From: RGIG426 sp045598965
GTDB lineage: Bacteria > Bacillota > Clostridia > Oscillospirales > Acutalibacteraceae
DNA: 64,000 bases
NCBI GenBank assembly: GCA_045598965.1
Contig: JAZRVH010000006.1
Span: 32,351-96,350 of the forward strand
Direction of reading: 5' to 3'
Shown here: positions 25,886 through 34,389 of the stretch, one piece after another
Numbering within the stretch: the stretch's first letter is position 1
How the letters are laid out: each line of letters opens with the position of its first letter
Translations under genes and position numbers: made by a program
Notes under the pieces: generated by a model
Database searches by the model: none
Seen by the model: the letters and a program-made list of their open reading frames with translations, nothing else
What the model was told of the DNA's origin: nothing

Positions 25886-26902
25886 TTATGTGGCAGACGT
25901 TTCTTCCGCCTTCGGCTCGGTCGTTTCCGTCTTCGGTTCGGCGTCCTCTTTTTGGCTCGCCTTTAACAGAGCATACACCACGCCGCCTATCGCCAAAAGA
26001 ACCAAGACGTACGGAACGCACATCTCCAAATACGGCAGTACAAACGGAACGGTATATTTTGCAGAAAACGCCGCTTTTTCTTTAGAAAATACAACGCTTT
26101 CGCCGTCCTCGCTCACTGTCCAGAAATTGAGCATTTTATAGTCGATTCCCGTTACGTGGGCAGAGGAAAACACGCTGTTGTTCATTTTTTGTGCCAGTTG
26201 CTTCGCCGATATTTTTTTCGGCTCAACAGCAGTGCATCCATCCAACAAAACGGTTGAACGCCCTTTTTGCTCAATGTTAACGCAATGCACGAGCGTCTTG
26301 GCGTCATAGGAAACGATACCGCCGAGCCTTTCGCCGCTGGAGCTCAAATTGCAATCCGTCCAGCAGTTGGCAATCGTACCGTTAAAGTTGTCCGCAATAC
26401 CTCCGGCACGAGAGCCCTTCACCGACGCTTTGTTATAGCAGTTGACAATCATCGCCTTAGAACTGCACGTGTGGCTGGCAATGCTGCCCACACACGAACC
26501 GGTAACCGAACCGCTTTCGATGCCGAGGTTCATCACCGTTCCGCCCAATTTCCCGAAAAAGGCGTTGTTGCCACCCACATTGACGGTCAGATTTTTAATC
26601 GTGTGTCCGTCGCCGTCGTAGGTTCCGTAGAAAAAGGAGGAGGAATTAAACTTGCCGATGGTGGGCCATTCGATGCCGTCCAAATCAATATCCGTTGTTT
26701 GTTTGAACCAGCAATCTTTATATTCCTCGCCGGCGTTCACCGTTTCGGCAAGTGCCACCAAATCCTCGGCGGTAGAAAGCAAGTAGGGATGGGCCTTTGT
26801 TCCTTTTCCGTCAAACGGAACGGTATCTTCGGCAGAAACGGAAAGTCCAAGCAGGCACACGGCAAGAAGTGCCGTAACAAATACTACAAATACACGTTTC
26901 AT
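25886..26902 (-). CDS. Secreted, membrane-anchored GLUG-motif protein
   Basis: The 338-residue protein has a signal peptide (VFVVFVTALLAVCLLGLSVSA), then a beta-helix-like region with FDGKGTKAHPYLLSTAEDL and GLUG-like turns (FFGKLGGTVMNLGI, VGSIASHT, AGGIADN, LGGIVSYD). A C-terminal membrane segment (YVLVLLAIGGVVYALL) is followed by a Glu/Thr-rich cytoplasmic tail. GLUG repeats occur in bacterial surface adhesins. The ATG at 26902 is one base past the acyltransferase stop codon and has AAAGGTG upstream. Confidence 0.82.
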   Translation of the reverse strand: MKRVFVVFVTALLAVCLLGLSVSAEDTVPFDGKGTKAHPYLLSTAEDLVALAETVNAGEEYKDCWFKQTTDIDLDGIEWPTIGKFNSSSFFYGTYDGDGHTIKNLTVNVGGNNAFFGKLGGTVMNLGIESGSVTGSCVGSIASHTCSSKAMIVNCYNKASVKGSRAGGIADNFNGTIANCWTDCNLSSSGERLGGIVSYDAKTLVHCVNIEQKGRSTVLLDGCTAVEPKKISAKQLAQKMNNSVFSSAHVTGIDYKMLNFWTVSEDGESVVFSKEKAAFSAKYTVPFVLPYLEMCVPYVLVLLAIGGVVYALLKASQKEDAEPKTETTEPKAEETSAT

Positions 26903-26903
26903 A

Positions 26904-28043
26904 TCAGTGAAACACCTTTCTTTCAATAGGCTTATAGGCTTTAACGATTTTTTTGCCGATCCAGTCAAACGGAATAGCCAAAATCATGACAATAACAAAA
27001 CTCGTCAGGAAGAAAACGATATATTGTTTCAAAACGCCCGCTTCGGCAAATCCCGAAGTTTTAACCAAGGTGTTTTTGAGATAGCGGAACACCGCAATAT
27101 GGAAAATATAAAACGTATACGTGTGGCCGGACATCCAGTCGATACCCTTTCGTATAAGGGAGTTTTCTTTAAGCGTTTTGCCGTTTCCGGACAAAAGCAA
27201 CAAAAGTCCGCAAATACCCGCATACGCCGACGGCAACAAGCAGCGATACACGTTTGTCTGTTCGGCGGTTGCCCCTTTATAAATCGAGCAGTTATACAGC
27301 ACCAGCAACACGAACAGCAGAGCCGCCCCACCTTTATACAGCGTCGGTCGTTTGAGTTGAAGTGTAAACGAGGTACGCATTTCCGCTATCAACATTCCGG
27401 CAAACACTAAATCAATATTCGTCAGGAAGTTCGTATAGCACTTGCTGTACCAGCTCAAGCCGTGGTTGACAACGGCGGTACGGAAAAACAAGCCCGAAAC
27501 CACCACCACACCGTACACGACCATCATCGGGACTTTTTTCTTTTTCATCGCACGGATGATGAGGTACAAAAACGGCATCGCCAAATAGAGCTGCATCGCC
27601 AGCGAAACATACCACAAATGGCCCATGCCGCTGATGCCGCCGTTGCCGTTAAAGGTAAAGGTCAACACCTCGATAAGATATTTTTTGTTCTTCCAAAAAT
27701 AGAACTTTCCGGAGAAAATCTCGAAAAACAAGCAATACAAATAATACAGCGGAGCAAGCTTCACAAATCGACCCACATAAAAGCGGACGAAGTTGCGAAT
27801 TTTCAGCTCGTTATTTTCATACAACGGATAGCGTTTTGTGGAAAATCCGCAGCCAATCGCATAGCCGGACAAAATCAAAAAAATCCACACGCCCGCCCAC
27901 GCCGGAAAACACGTAATCCAGTTAAGCGGCGAGGGCATCTCATTGATTTTTGGGATATAGCTTCTTCCGTGAAGCAAAAACACAAACATCGTCGCTATAA
28001 CCCGCAAGGTGTTGGAGGATATACCGGTTTTTTGTTTTTCCAT
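26904..28043 (-). CDS. Acyltransferase 3 family membrane protein
   Basis: The 379-residue membrane protein opens with NTLRVIATMFVFLLHG, which carries the Arg and His of the acyltransferase 3 (OafA/NolL-like) family, and has about ten membrane segments. Members O-acetylate or succinylate surface glycans. It begins the operon with the GLUG gene, luxS and possibly the four-repeat protein, driven by a strong promoter at 28076-28104. Confidence 0.88.
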   Translation of the reverse strand: MEKQKTGISSNTLRVIATMFVFLLHGRSYIPKINEMPSPLNWITCFPAWAGVWIFLILSGYAIGCGFSTKRYPLYENNELKIRNFVRFYVGRFVKLAPLYYLYCLFFEIFSGKFYFWKNKKYLIEVLTFTFNGNGGISGMGHLWYVSLAMQLYLAMPFLYLIIRAMKKKKVPMMVVYGVVVVSGLFFRTAVVNHGLSWYSKCYTNFLTNIDLVFAGMLIAEMRTSFTLQLKRPTLYKGGAALLFVLLVLYNCSIYKGATAEQTNVYRCLLPSAYAGICGLLLLLSGNGKTLKENSLIRKGIDWMSGHTYTFYIFHIAVFRYLKNTLVKTSGFAEAGVLKQYIVFFLTSFVIVMILAIPFDWIGKKIVKAYKPIERKVFH

Positions 28044-28075
28044 TTTTTCGACCTCTTTTTCAAAAACTACCCTTT

Positions 28076-28104
28076 ATTATACAATTTTCTCACAAAAAAG
28101 TCAA
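28076..28104 (-). promoter_or_regulatory. Promoter of the acyltransferase-GLUG-luxS operon
   Basis: Minus strand TTGACT (28099-28104), 17-base spacer, TATAAT (28076-28081). Confidence 0.87.
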
Positions 28105-28105
28105 C

Positions 28106-28150
28106 AAAAACCCCGCCCAACGCCACAGCGTCATAAGGAGCGGGGTTTTT
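28106..28150 (-). terminator. Terminator of ppdK
   Basis: AAAAACCCCG (28106-28115) pairs with CGGGGTTTTT (28141-28150). The loop holds AACGCCACAGCGTCATAAGG, which recurs almost unchanged in the terminator at 35251-35297. Confidence 0.85.
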
Positions 28151-28162
28151 GCGTGAAATCTC

Positions 28163-30793
28163 TTACTTTTTGTCTTTCAGCGAAGCCTGTGCAGCGGCAA
28201 GACGAGCCAGCGGCACACGGAACGGCGAGCAGGACACGTAGTCGAGCCCGATTTGGTGACAGAATTCCACCGAGGACGGGTCGCCGCCATGTTCGCCGCA
28301 CACACCCAATTTAATATCCGGGCGGGTGGCACGGCCGGACTCTACCGCCATTTTGACAAGCTGGCCGACACCGGTCTGATCCAATTTTGCAAAGGGATCG
28401 GATTCATAGATTTTCGCATCGTAGTAGGCATTCAGGAACTTGCCGGCATCGTCACGGCTGAAACCGAACGTCATCTGGGTCAGGTCGTTAGTGCCAAAGG
28501 AGAAGAACTCCGCCTCTTTGGCAATGTCACCCGCCGTCAACGCCGCACGGGGAATTTCAATCATCGTGCCGACTTTATAGGTCAAGTCGCTTCCGGCGGC
28601 TTTAATCACCTCGTCAGCGGTTTTCACCACAACGTCCTTGACGTATTTCAGCTCTTTCGTCTCGCCCACAAGAGGAATCATAATTTCCGGCACAATGTTC
28701 CAGTCGGGATGCTCGGCGTTGACGGTCAACGCCGCATGGATAACCGCCGTCGTCTGCATAGCGGCGATTTCCGGATAGGTGACTGCCAAGCGGCATCCAC
28801 GGTGACCCATCATGGGGTTGAATTCGTGGAGATCCGCCACAACGTTGCGAAGCTCGTCCACCGTAACATCCAGCTCGGACGCCAACTCCACCAAATCCTC
28901 TTCTTTTTGCGGCACAAACTCATGCAACGGCGGGTCAAGGAACCGCACGGTCATCGGGCGACCCTCCAGCACACGGTACATCTCCTCGAAGTCGCCTTGC
29001 TGTAACGGAAGAATTTCATCCAAAGCGGCTTTGCGAGCCTCTGCCGTTTTGGCAACAATCATCTTACGGATGGATTTGATGCGGTCTGCCTCAAAGAACA
29101 TGTGCTCGGTACGGCAAAGGCCGATACCCTCTGCACCAAGCTCCACCGCTTTGGCGGCGTCCGTCGGGGTGTCGGCGTTGGTGCGAACCTTCAGGCGGCG
29201 GAAACCGTCTGCCCATTCCATAATACGCCCGAATTCGCCGGCAATCGTGGCATCCACCGTGGGAATAATCCCGTCATAAATGGCACCGGTCGAACCGTCA
29301 ATAGACAAATAATCGCCCTCACGGAAGGTCTTTCCGCCGAGAACAAAGTATTTTTCCTCCTCGTGCATTTCAATGTCGCCGCAACCGGAAACACAGCACT
29401 TGCCCATACCACGGGCAACCACCGCCGCATGAGACGTCATACCGCCACGAACGGTCAAAATGCCCTGAGCGGCTTTCATACCGGTAATATCCTCCGGCGA
29501 CGTCTCCAATCGAACGAGCAGTACTTTTTCGCCTCGAGCATTCCACGCCTCCGCATCGTCGGCGGTAAACACCGCCTTGCCGCACGCCGCTCCGGGCGAA
29601 GCACCGAGGCCTTTGCCGATCGGTGTGGTAGCTTTCAGCGTTTTTTGGTCAAACTGGGGATGAAGCAACGTATCCAAATTGCGGGGGTCAATCATCGCCA
29701 CCGCCTGCTCTTTGGAAATCATCTCCTCGTCCACGAGGTCGCAGGCGATTTTCAGTGCCGCCTGAGCGGTACGTTTGCCGTTGCGGCATTGAAGCATAAA
29801 CAATTTACCGTGTTCCACGGTAAATTCCATATCCTGCATATCCCGATAGTGGTCCTCCAAAAGGGCACACACATTCACAAATTCCTCATACGCCTCGGGG
29901 AACTTGTCCGCCATCTCTTTAATGGGCATCGGCGTACGTACACCGGCAACCACGTCCTCGCCTTGGGCGTTGGTCAAAAACTCGCCCATCAGTTTCTTTT
30001 CGCCGGTGGCGGGGTCACGAGTAAACGCCACACCGGTGCCGCAGTCGTCGCCCATATTGCCAAACGCCATCATTTGGACGTTGACGGCAGTACCCCACGA
30101 ATAGGGAATGTCGTTATCTCGACGATACACGTTGGCTCGGGGATTATCCCACGAACGGAACACCGCTTTCACCGCACCCATCAGTTGTTCTTTCGGGTCG
30201 GTGGGGAATTCGTCACCGATTTTGGCTTTATACTCCGCTTTGAATTGGGTTGCCAGCTCTTTCAAGTCGTCAGCATCCAGTTCCACGTCTAATTTTACGC
30301 CTTTTTTGGCTTTCATCTCGTCAATGAGCTGTTCAAAATATTTTTTGCCGACCTCCATCACCACGTCGGAATACATTTGGATAAAGCGGCGATAGCAGTC
30401 CCACGCCCAACGGGGATTGTTGGAACGCTCGGCAATGACCTTAACCACATCCTCGTTAAGACCGAGGTTCAAAATGGTATCCATCATACCCGGCATAGAG
30501 GCACGGGCACCGGAGCGAACAGAAACGAGCAACGGATTTTCCTTGTCGCCGAACTTTTTGCCGGTAATTTCCTCCATTTTGGCAATGTGCTCCATAATTT
30601 GTGCCATAATCTCGTCGTTGATTTGGCGACCGTCCTCATAATACTTGGTGCACGCTTCGGTAGAAATGGTAAACCCCTGGGGAACCGGCAAACCAATATT
30701 GGTCATTTCCGCCAAGTTCGCACCTTTTCCTCCCAACAGTTCTCGCATAGTTGCGTTACCTTCACTAAACAGGTAAACGTACTTGTGTGACAT
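28163..30793 (-). CDS. ppdK: Pyruvate, phosphate dikinase
   Basis: PPDK interconverts pyruvate, ATP and phosphate with PEP, AMP and PPi, and in anaerobes often runs glycolytically. The 876-residue length is typical. The nucleotide-binding domain starts YVYLFSEGNATMRELLGGKGANLAEM. The phospho-His motif is GGMTSHAAVVARGMGK, and the PEP/pyruvate domain contains GCRLAVTYPEIAAMQ and the late FSFGTNDLTQMTFGFSRDD and GVCGEHGGDP. AGGAGG precedes the ATG. Monocistronic, with its own promoter and terminator. Confidence 0.98.
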   Translation of the reverse strand: MSHKYVYLFSEGNATMRELLGGKGANLAEMTNIGLPVPQGFTISTEACTKYYEDGRQINDEIMAQIMEHIAKMEEITGKKFGDKENPLLVSVRSGARASMPGMMDTILNLGLNEDVVKVIAERSNNPRWAWDCYRRFIQMYSDVVMEVGKKYFEQLIDEMKAKKGVKLDVELDADDLKELATQFKAEYKAKIGDEFPTDPKEQLMGAVKAVFRSWDNPRANVYRRDNDIPYSWGTAVNVQMMAFGNMGDDCGTGVAFTRDPATGEKKLMGEFLTNAQGEDVVAGVRTPMPIKEMADKFPEAYEEFVNVCALLEDHYRDMQDMEFTVEHGKLFMLQCRNGKRTAQAALKIACDLVDEEMISKEQAVAMIDPRNLDTLLHPQFDQKTLKATTPIGKGLGASPGAACGKAVFTADDAEAWNARGEKVLLVRLETSPEDITGMKAAQGILTVRGGMTSHAAVVARGMGKCCVSGCGDIEMHEEEKYFVLGGKTFREGDYLSIDGSTGAIYDGIIPTVDATIAGEFGRIMEWADGFRRLKVRTNADTPTDAAKAVELGAEGIGLCRTEHMFFEADRIKSIRKMIVAKTAEARKAALDEILPLQQGDFEEMYRVLEGRPMTVRFLDPPLHEFVPQKEEDLVELASELDVTVDELRNVVADLHEFNPMMGHRGCRLAVTYPEIAAMQTTAVIHAALTVNAEHPDWNIVPEIMIPLVGETKELKYVKDVVVKTADEVIKAAGSDLTYKVGTMIEIPRAALTAGDIAKEAEFFSFGTNDLTQMTFGFSRDDAGKFLNAYYDAKIYESDPFAKLDQTGVGQLVKMAVESGRATRPDIKLGVCGEHGGDPSSVEFCHQIGLDYVSCSPFRVPLARLAAAQASLKDKK

Positions 30794-30842
30794 CTTGGAT
30801 TCCTCCTAAATTTATTTATATTTTTCAATCGCATATTCACGT

Positions 30843-30871
30843 AGTATACAGTATAACAGATGGTTTTGCAA
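30843..30871 (-). promoter_or_regulatory. Promoter of ppdK
   Basis: Minus strand TTGCAA (30866-30871), 17-base spacer, TATACT (30843-30848). Confidence 0.78.
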
Positions 30872-30986
30872 ATTTCCACTATTTTTATTATTTTTTTATT
30901 AAATTTTTTTATTATACGCACGCACACGTGTATATCTAATAGGTAATTATATACGGCGATTTTTTCGAAATTTTTTGAAAAAAGTG

Positions 30987-31015
30987 TTGACGAACCGAAA
31001 AAGGTGTGGTATAGT
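30987..31015 (+). promoter_or_regulatory. Promoter of rpmG-secE-nusG
   Basis: TTGACG (30987-30992), 17-base spacer, TATAGT (31010-31015), about 100 bases upstream of rpmG. Confidence 0.82.
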
Positions 31016-31115
31016 GACTATACCTCGTTTTTGCGGAGGTTTATTTTTTGTGCGAATTTTTCGCATCCCCCCGCTCTGTTTTTACGAGGGAGGCTTATAA
31101 GGAGGTGCCGTTACT

Positions 31116-31265
31116 ATGCGAGTGAAAATCACTTTGGCTTGCACCGAGTGCAAGCAACGCAACTACAACACGATGAAAAACAAGCAAAATGATCCGGACA
31201 GACTGGAAATGAACAAGTATTGCCGGTTCTGTCGCAAACACACCCTTCACAGGGAGACGAAGTAA
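31116..31265 (+). CDS. rpmG: 50S ribosomal protein L33
   Basis: A 49-residue ribosomal protein. It begins MRVKITLACTECKQRNY and carries two Cys pairs (CTEC and CRFC), so it is the zinc-binding form. AAGGAGGTG lies upstream of the ATG. The rpmG-secE-nusG order is standard in Firmicutes. Confidence 0.95.
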   Translation: MRVKITLACTECKQRNYNTMKNKQNDPDRLEMNKYCRFCRKHTLHRETK

Positions 31266-31277
31266 GGAGGAGTCAAC

Positions 31278-31517
31278 GTGGCTGAAAACAAAACGCCTGC
31301 CACTCCTGCAAAAGCGAAAAAAGTCAAAAAAGAAAGTGGCTTTAAACGCTACCTGAAAGAGTTGAAGGGTGAGTTCAAGAAAATCACTTGGCCGACCTGG
31401 TCCGCTCTGTGGAACAACACGTGGGCGACCATTGCTATGTGTGCGATTGTCGGTGTGATTGTCTGTGTCATCGACTTCGGGTTGGATGCTCTTATCAACC
31501 TGCTGCTGTCCTTGTAA
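31278..31517 (+). CDS. secE: Preprotein translocase subunit SecE
   Basis: The small essential subunit of the SecYEG channel, 79 residues. A Lys-rich N-terminus is followed by the conserved amphipathic helix FKRYLKELKGEFKKITWPTW and one membrane segment (ATIAMCAIVGVIVCVIDF). It starts at GTG 31278 behind AAGGAGG, between rpmG and nusG. Confidence 0.95.
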   Translation: MAENKTPATPAKAKKVKKESGFKRYLKELKGEFKKITWPTWSALWNNTWATIAMCAIVGVIVCVIDFGLDALINLLLSL

Positions 31518-31529
31518 GGGGGTAGCCCG

Positions 31530-32051
31530 ATGGCAGAAGAAGCAAAATGGTATGTTGTCCATACCTACTCCGGCTACGAAAACAAAGTAGCCACCAATCT
31601 GGAAACCATCGTCGAAAACCGCAAGCTGCAGGACTGGATTCACGAAATCCGTGTCCCCACCGAAACGGTTGTCGAAATGAAGGATAACCAGAAAAAAGAA
31701 ATTGAACGCAAGCTCTTCCCGGGCTACGTTCTGGTTAAAATGGTGATGACCGACGACTCTTGGTTCGTCGTTCGTAACACCCGTGGCTGCACCGGCTTCG
31801 TCGGCCCCAACGGTAAACCCGTTCCGCTGACGGAGGAGGAAATCGCTCGCCTCGGCGTGGAAAAACACGAGGTTATCATCGATTACGCTGTCGGCGATAT
31901 GGTCCGTATCATCGACGGTCCTCTCGAGAACTTCACCGGCAAGGTGGAAGAAATCGATATGGAAAAGAACAAAGTGCGTGTGACAGTTTCGATGTTCGGT
32001 CGGGAAACCCCGGTGGAGCTCGAACCCGATCAAGCAGAACTGATGGACTAA
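31530..32051 (+). CDS. nusG: Transcription termination/antitermination protein NusG
   Basis: NusG binds RNA polymerase and modulates pausing, termination and coupling with ribosomes. The 173-residue protein has the NGN domain (KWYVVHTYSGYENKVATNLE, then RKLFPGYVLVKM) and a C-terminal KOW domain (GDMVRIIDGPLENFTGKVEEI). It lies 12 bases after secE and is followed by an RNA leader before rplK. Confidence 0.97.
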   Translation: MAEEAKWYVVHTYSGYENKVATNLETIVENRKLQDWIHEIRVPTETVVEMKDNQKKEIERKLFPGYVLVKMVMTDDSWFVVRNTRGCTGFVGPNGKPVPLTEEEIARLGVEKHEVIIDYAVGDMVRIIDGPLENFTGKVEEIDMEKNKVRVTVSMFGRETPVELEPDQAELMD

Positions 32052-32084
32052 CGTTTAAGCAAAACGCAGTAAACCGACTGCGTG

Positions 32085-32162
32085 GAACTGTGTGCCGGAC
32101 ACTCTTCCGGCTGTGGGAGGGGCACCGTGCCATCCGGCAACGGCGTTCCGTCATCCACCACG
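32085..32162 (+). promoter_or_regulatory. Putative leader of rplK
   Basis: A GCCGGA/TCCGGC hairpin is followed by GTGGGAGG (32113-32120) and CCACCACG (32155-32162) around a small GGCA/TGCC hairpin. The same GTGGGAGG...CCACC arrangement recurs ahead of rplA. Autoregulation by L1 or L11 is an inference. Confidence 0.4.
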
Positions 32163-32181
32163 ATTTTTGGAGGTGCTAAAA

Positions 32182-32607
32182 ATGGCTCAGAAAGTTATCG
32201 GTTACATCAAACTTCAAATCCCCGCCGGCAAAGCAACGCCGGCTCCCCCGGTTGGCCCGGCTCTCGGTCAGCACGGCGTCAACATCATGGCGTTCACCAA
32301 AGAATTCAATGAACGCACCAAAAACGACATCGGTATGATTATCCCTGTCGTCATCACGGTCTATGCCGACCACTCCTTTACGTTCGTCACCAAAACCCCG
32401 CCGGCTGCCGTCCTGATTAAAAAGGCGTGCAACATCGACAAGGCGTCGGGCGAGCCGAACAAAAACAAAGTGGCTCAAATCACCAAAGAGCAAATCCGCA
32501 AAATTGCGGAGACCAAGATGCCGGACCTTAACGCTGCCAACATTGAATCGGCAATGAGCATGATTGCCGGTACCGCTCGCAGCATGGGTATCACCGTCGT
32601 CGACTAA
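32182..32607 (+). CDS. rplK: 50S ribosomal protein L11
   Basis: The 141-residue protein has the usual bacterial length. It contains the IKLQIPAGKATPAPPVGPAL block and the C-terminal rRNA-binding part ending in GTARSMGITVVD. GGAGGTG precedes the ATG at 32182. L11 forms the GTPase-associated centre with 23S rRNA. The stop codon TAA merges with the start of a 161-base inverted-repeat element. Confidence 0.98.
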   Translation: MAQKVIGYIKLQIPAGKATPAPPVGPALGQHGVNIMAFTKEFNERTKNDIGMIIPVVITVYADHSFTFVTKTPPAAVLIKKACNIDKASGEPNKNKVAQITKEQIRKIAETKMPDLNAANIESAMSMIAGTARSMGITVVD

Positions 32608-32767
32608 GCCTAACAGCCACCGAAAAGCCCGCCTTAAAACAGCTTTCTAAATCTGTTTTTTGGGTCGAGGGGTCTTCAAAACGCTGTATCGTTAGGCACG
32701 ACTATTGCAACACAGCATAACGGGAATTTCGCCCGCAAAACCCGGGCTTTATGATTTCTGTTAGGCT
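32607..32767 (+). repeat. 161-base structured element between rplK and rplA
   Basis: AGCCTAACAG (32607-32616) pairs with CTGTTAGGCT (32758-32767), and inside it AAAGCCCG (32624-32631) pairs with CGGGCTTT (32743-32750), leaving symmetrical seven-base internal loops. Inner hairpins are AAAACAG/CTGTTTT (32636-32642/32653-32659), GCTGT/ACAGC (32683-32687/32712-32716) and CGGG/CCCG (32721-32724/32732-32735). It could be a structured RNA or a miniature inverted-repeat element. No ORF is present. Confidence 0.6.
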
Positions 32768-32784
32768 ACTATTGACCGATTCGG

Positions 32785-32818
32785 GTGGGAGGAAAACCTC
32801 AACATTCCGATATACCAC
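32785..32818 (+). promoter_or_regulatory. Putative leader motif of rplA
   Basis: GTGGGAGG, an AAAACCTC segment and CCAC close a small structure about 45 bases upstream of rplA. It resembles the element ahead of rplK. L1 binding is inferred. Confidence 0.4.
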
Positions 32819-32861
32819 CAAACCACCCCTTGTGGGTAGGTAATTTAGGAGGAACCTTAAA

Positions 32862-33554
32862 ATGAAACACGGTAAAAAATATACGGACAGCCAAAAGCTG
32901 TTCGATCGCCAGGCTCTCTATGACATTCCGGAGGCCCTGGATCTCACGGTGAAAACCGGCAAAGCCAAATTCGACGAGACCGTCGAAGTCCACGTCCGCC
33001 TCGGTGTTGACAGCCGTCACGCCGATCAGCAGGTTCGTGGTGCTGTCGTTCTGCCGAACGGCACCGGTAAAGAAGTTCGTGTCCTCGTTTTCTGCAAAGA
33101 GGACAAACAACAAGCCGCTCTCGATGCCGGTGCCGATTTTGTCGGTACTGACGATTTGGTCGCCAAAATCAACGGCGGCTGGATGGATTTCGACGTTGTG
33201 ATTGCGTCCCCGGATATGATGGGCGTTGTCGGTCGTCTCGGTAAAGTGCTTGGCCCTCGTGGCCTTATGCCGAACCCGAAAGCCGGCACGGTCACTCCGG
33301 ACGTGGCGAAAGCCGTCAACGATGCGAAAGCCGGTAAAATCGAGTATCGTCTCGACAAAACCAACATCATCCACTGCCCCATCGGCAAAGTTTCTTTCGG
33401 TGCCGAGAAGCTCCAAGAGAACTTTGACGCTCTGCTGGGTGCCATTGTGCGTGCCAAACCGGCCGCTGCCAAAGGTCAATACATCCGCTCTTGCGTGGTG
33501 TCCTCGACGATGGGCCCCGGCGTCCGTGTCAACCCGCTGAAAATCAGCGGCTAA
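32862..33554 (+). CDS. rplA: 50S ribosomal protein L1
   Basis: The 230-residue protein shows MKHGKKYTDSQKLFD, the ETVEVHVRLGVDSRHADQQVRG segment and GPRGLMPNPKAGTVTPDV. L1 forms the L1 stalk near the ribosomal E site and commonly represses its own mRNA. AGGAGG lies upstream of the ATG. Confidence 0.98.
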   Translation: MKHGKKYTDSQKLFDRQALYDIPEALDLTVKTGKAKFDETVEVHVRLGVDSRHADQQVRGAVVLPNGTGKEVRVLVFCKEDKQQAALDAGADFVGTDDLVAKINGGWMDFDVVIASPDMMGVVGRLGKVLGPRGLMPNPKAGTVTPDVAKAVNDAKAGKIEYRLDKTNIIHCPIGKVSFGAEKLQENFDALLGAIVRAKPAAAKGQYIRSCVVSSTMGPGVRVNPLKISG

Positions 33555-33596
33555 GATTGACCGGCGAATGTTGTTCGCCGTGTCTGCAAAAAAAGC

Positions 33597-33625
33597 TTGC
33601 AATATCCGCAAGGATATGGTAAGAT
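33597..33625 (+). promoter_or_regulatory. Promoter of rplJ-rplL
   Basis: TTGCAA (33597-33602), 17-base spacer, TAAGAT (33620-33625), just upstream of the L10 leader. Confidence 0.7.
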
Positions 33626-33628
33626 ACA

Positions 33629-33775
33629 TTTGCTGTTCTTCCACAGACAGCAGGTTCGCTTTGCGTATAATGGGATTTCCCGCCTGCCGAGGGTGAAAGC
33701 ATCAACCGAAAACGCCTTGCGTTTTGATTTGGTATGATTGTGCCCTCTCTGTGAAAGCGGAGAGGGCTTTCTTTT
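33629..33775 (+). ncRNA. Ribosomal protein L10 leader with attenuator
   Basis: The conserved core TGCTGTTCTTCC...ACAGACAGCAGGTTCG (33630-33656) matches the L10 leader of Firmicutes, where the L10/L12 complex binds. It ends in the hairpin GCCCTCTC/GAGAGGGC (about 33741-33770) followed by TTTCTTTTT, a terminator-like attenuator ahead of rplJ. Confidence 0.85.
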
Positions 33776-33816
33776 TGGAAAAACGGCAAGATCCTATTTT
33801 GTCGGAGGTGAAAAAT

Positions 33817-34341
33817 ATGCCTAACCAATCTGTCCTGCAAGAAAAACAAGCGTTGGTCGCTTCGCTTAGCGAGAAACTGCAGAAATCCGTCGCCGGCGTG
33901 GTGGTGGACTACAAAGGTATCTCCGTGGCGGACGATACAGCACTTCGTCGCTCCCTTCGTGAAGCCGGTGTTGACTATGCGGTCGTGAAAAACACCATGC
34001 TCGGTCGTGCTGCGGATGTTGCCGGTCTTTCGGAACTGAAAGATGTTCTCGAAGGCACCACCGCTCTCGCCACCAGCGAAAGCGACGAGCTTGCCGCCGC
34101 CAAAGTTCTGTGCGATTTTGCGGATAAAAACGAAAACTTTACCGTGAAAGCCGGCTTCTTTGAGGGCAAAGTGATTTCTCCGGAAACGGTGAAAGAACTG
34201 GCAAGCATCCCGCCGAAAGAGACCCTTTTGGCTATGTTGGCAGGTGGCCTCAATGCCACGATTGCCGGCTTGGCACGTGCGATCAATGCCGTCGCCGAGA
34301 AACAGGGTGGTGGCGAAGAAGCCGCTCCCGCCGAAGCGTAA
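33817..34341 (+). CDS. rplJ: 50S ribosomal protein L10
   Basis: The 174-residue stalk base protein that anchors L7/L12 dimers. It contains VVVDYKGISVADDTALRRSL and ends in an Ala/Glu-rich tail. GGAGGTG precedes ATG 33817. Controlled by the leader upstream. Confidence 0.97.
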   Translation: MPNQSVLQEKQALVASLSEKLQKSVAGVVVDYKGISVADDTALRRSLREAGVDYAVVKNTMLGRAADVAGLSELKDVLEGTTALATSESDELAAAKVLCDFADKNENFTVKAGFFEGKVISPETVKELASIPPKETLLAMLAGGLNATIAGLARAINAVAEKQGGGEEAAPAEA

Positions 34342-34389
34342 TGCTTCCCATTTATTCAATTAACAAATACTTTATGGAGGTTATGAAAA

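Larger units (their letters stand above)
30794..31115. other. 322-base AT-rich intergenic region with divergent promoters
   Basis: It holds the ppdK promoter (30843-30871) and the rpmG-secE-nusG promoter (30987-31015), plus an AT-rich stretch at about 30880-30985. A possible hairpin in the leader (CGAATTTTTCG near 31053-31065) was noted. No coding region was seen. Confidence 0.7.

Noticed and set aside
33555..33816. A small gene between rplA and rplJ
   Set aside because: No frame with a ribosome binding site; the region is explained by a promoter, the L10 leader and its attenuator.
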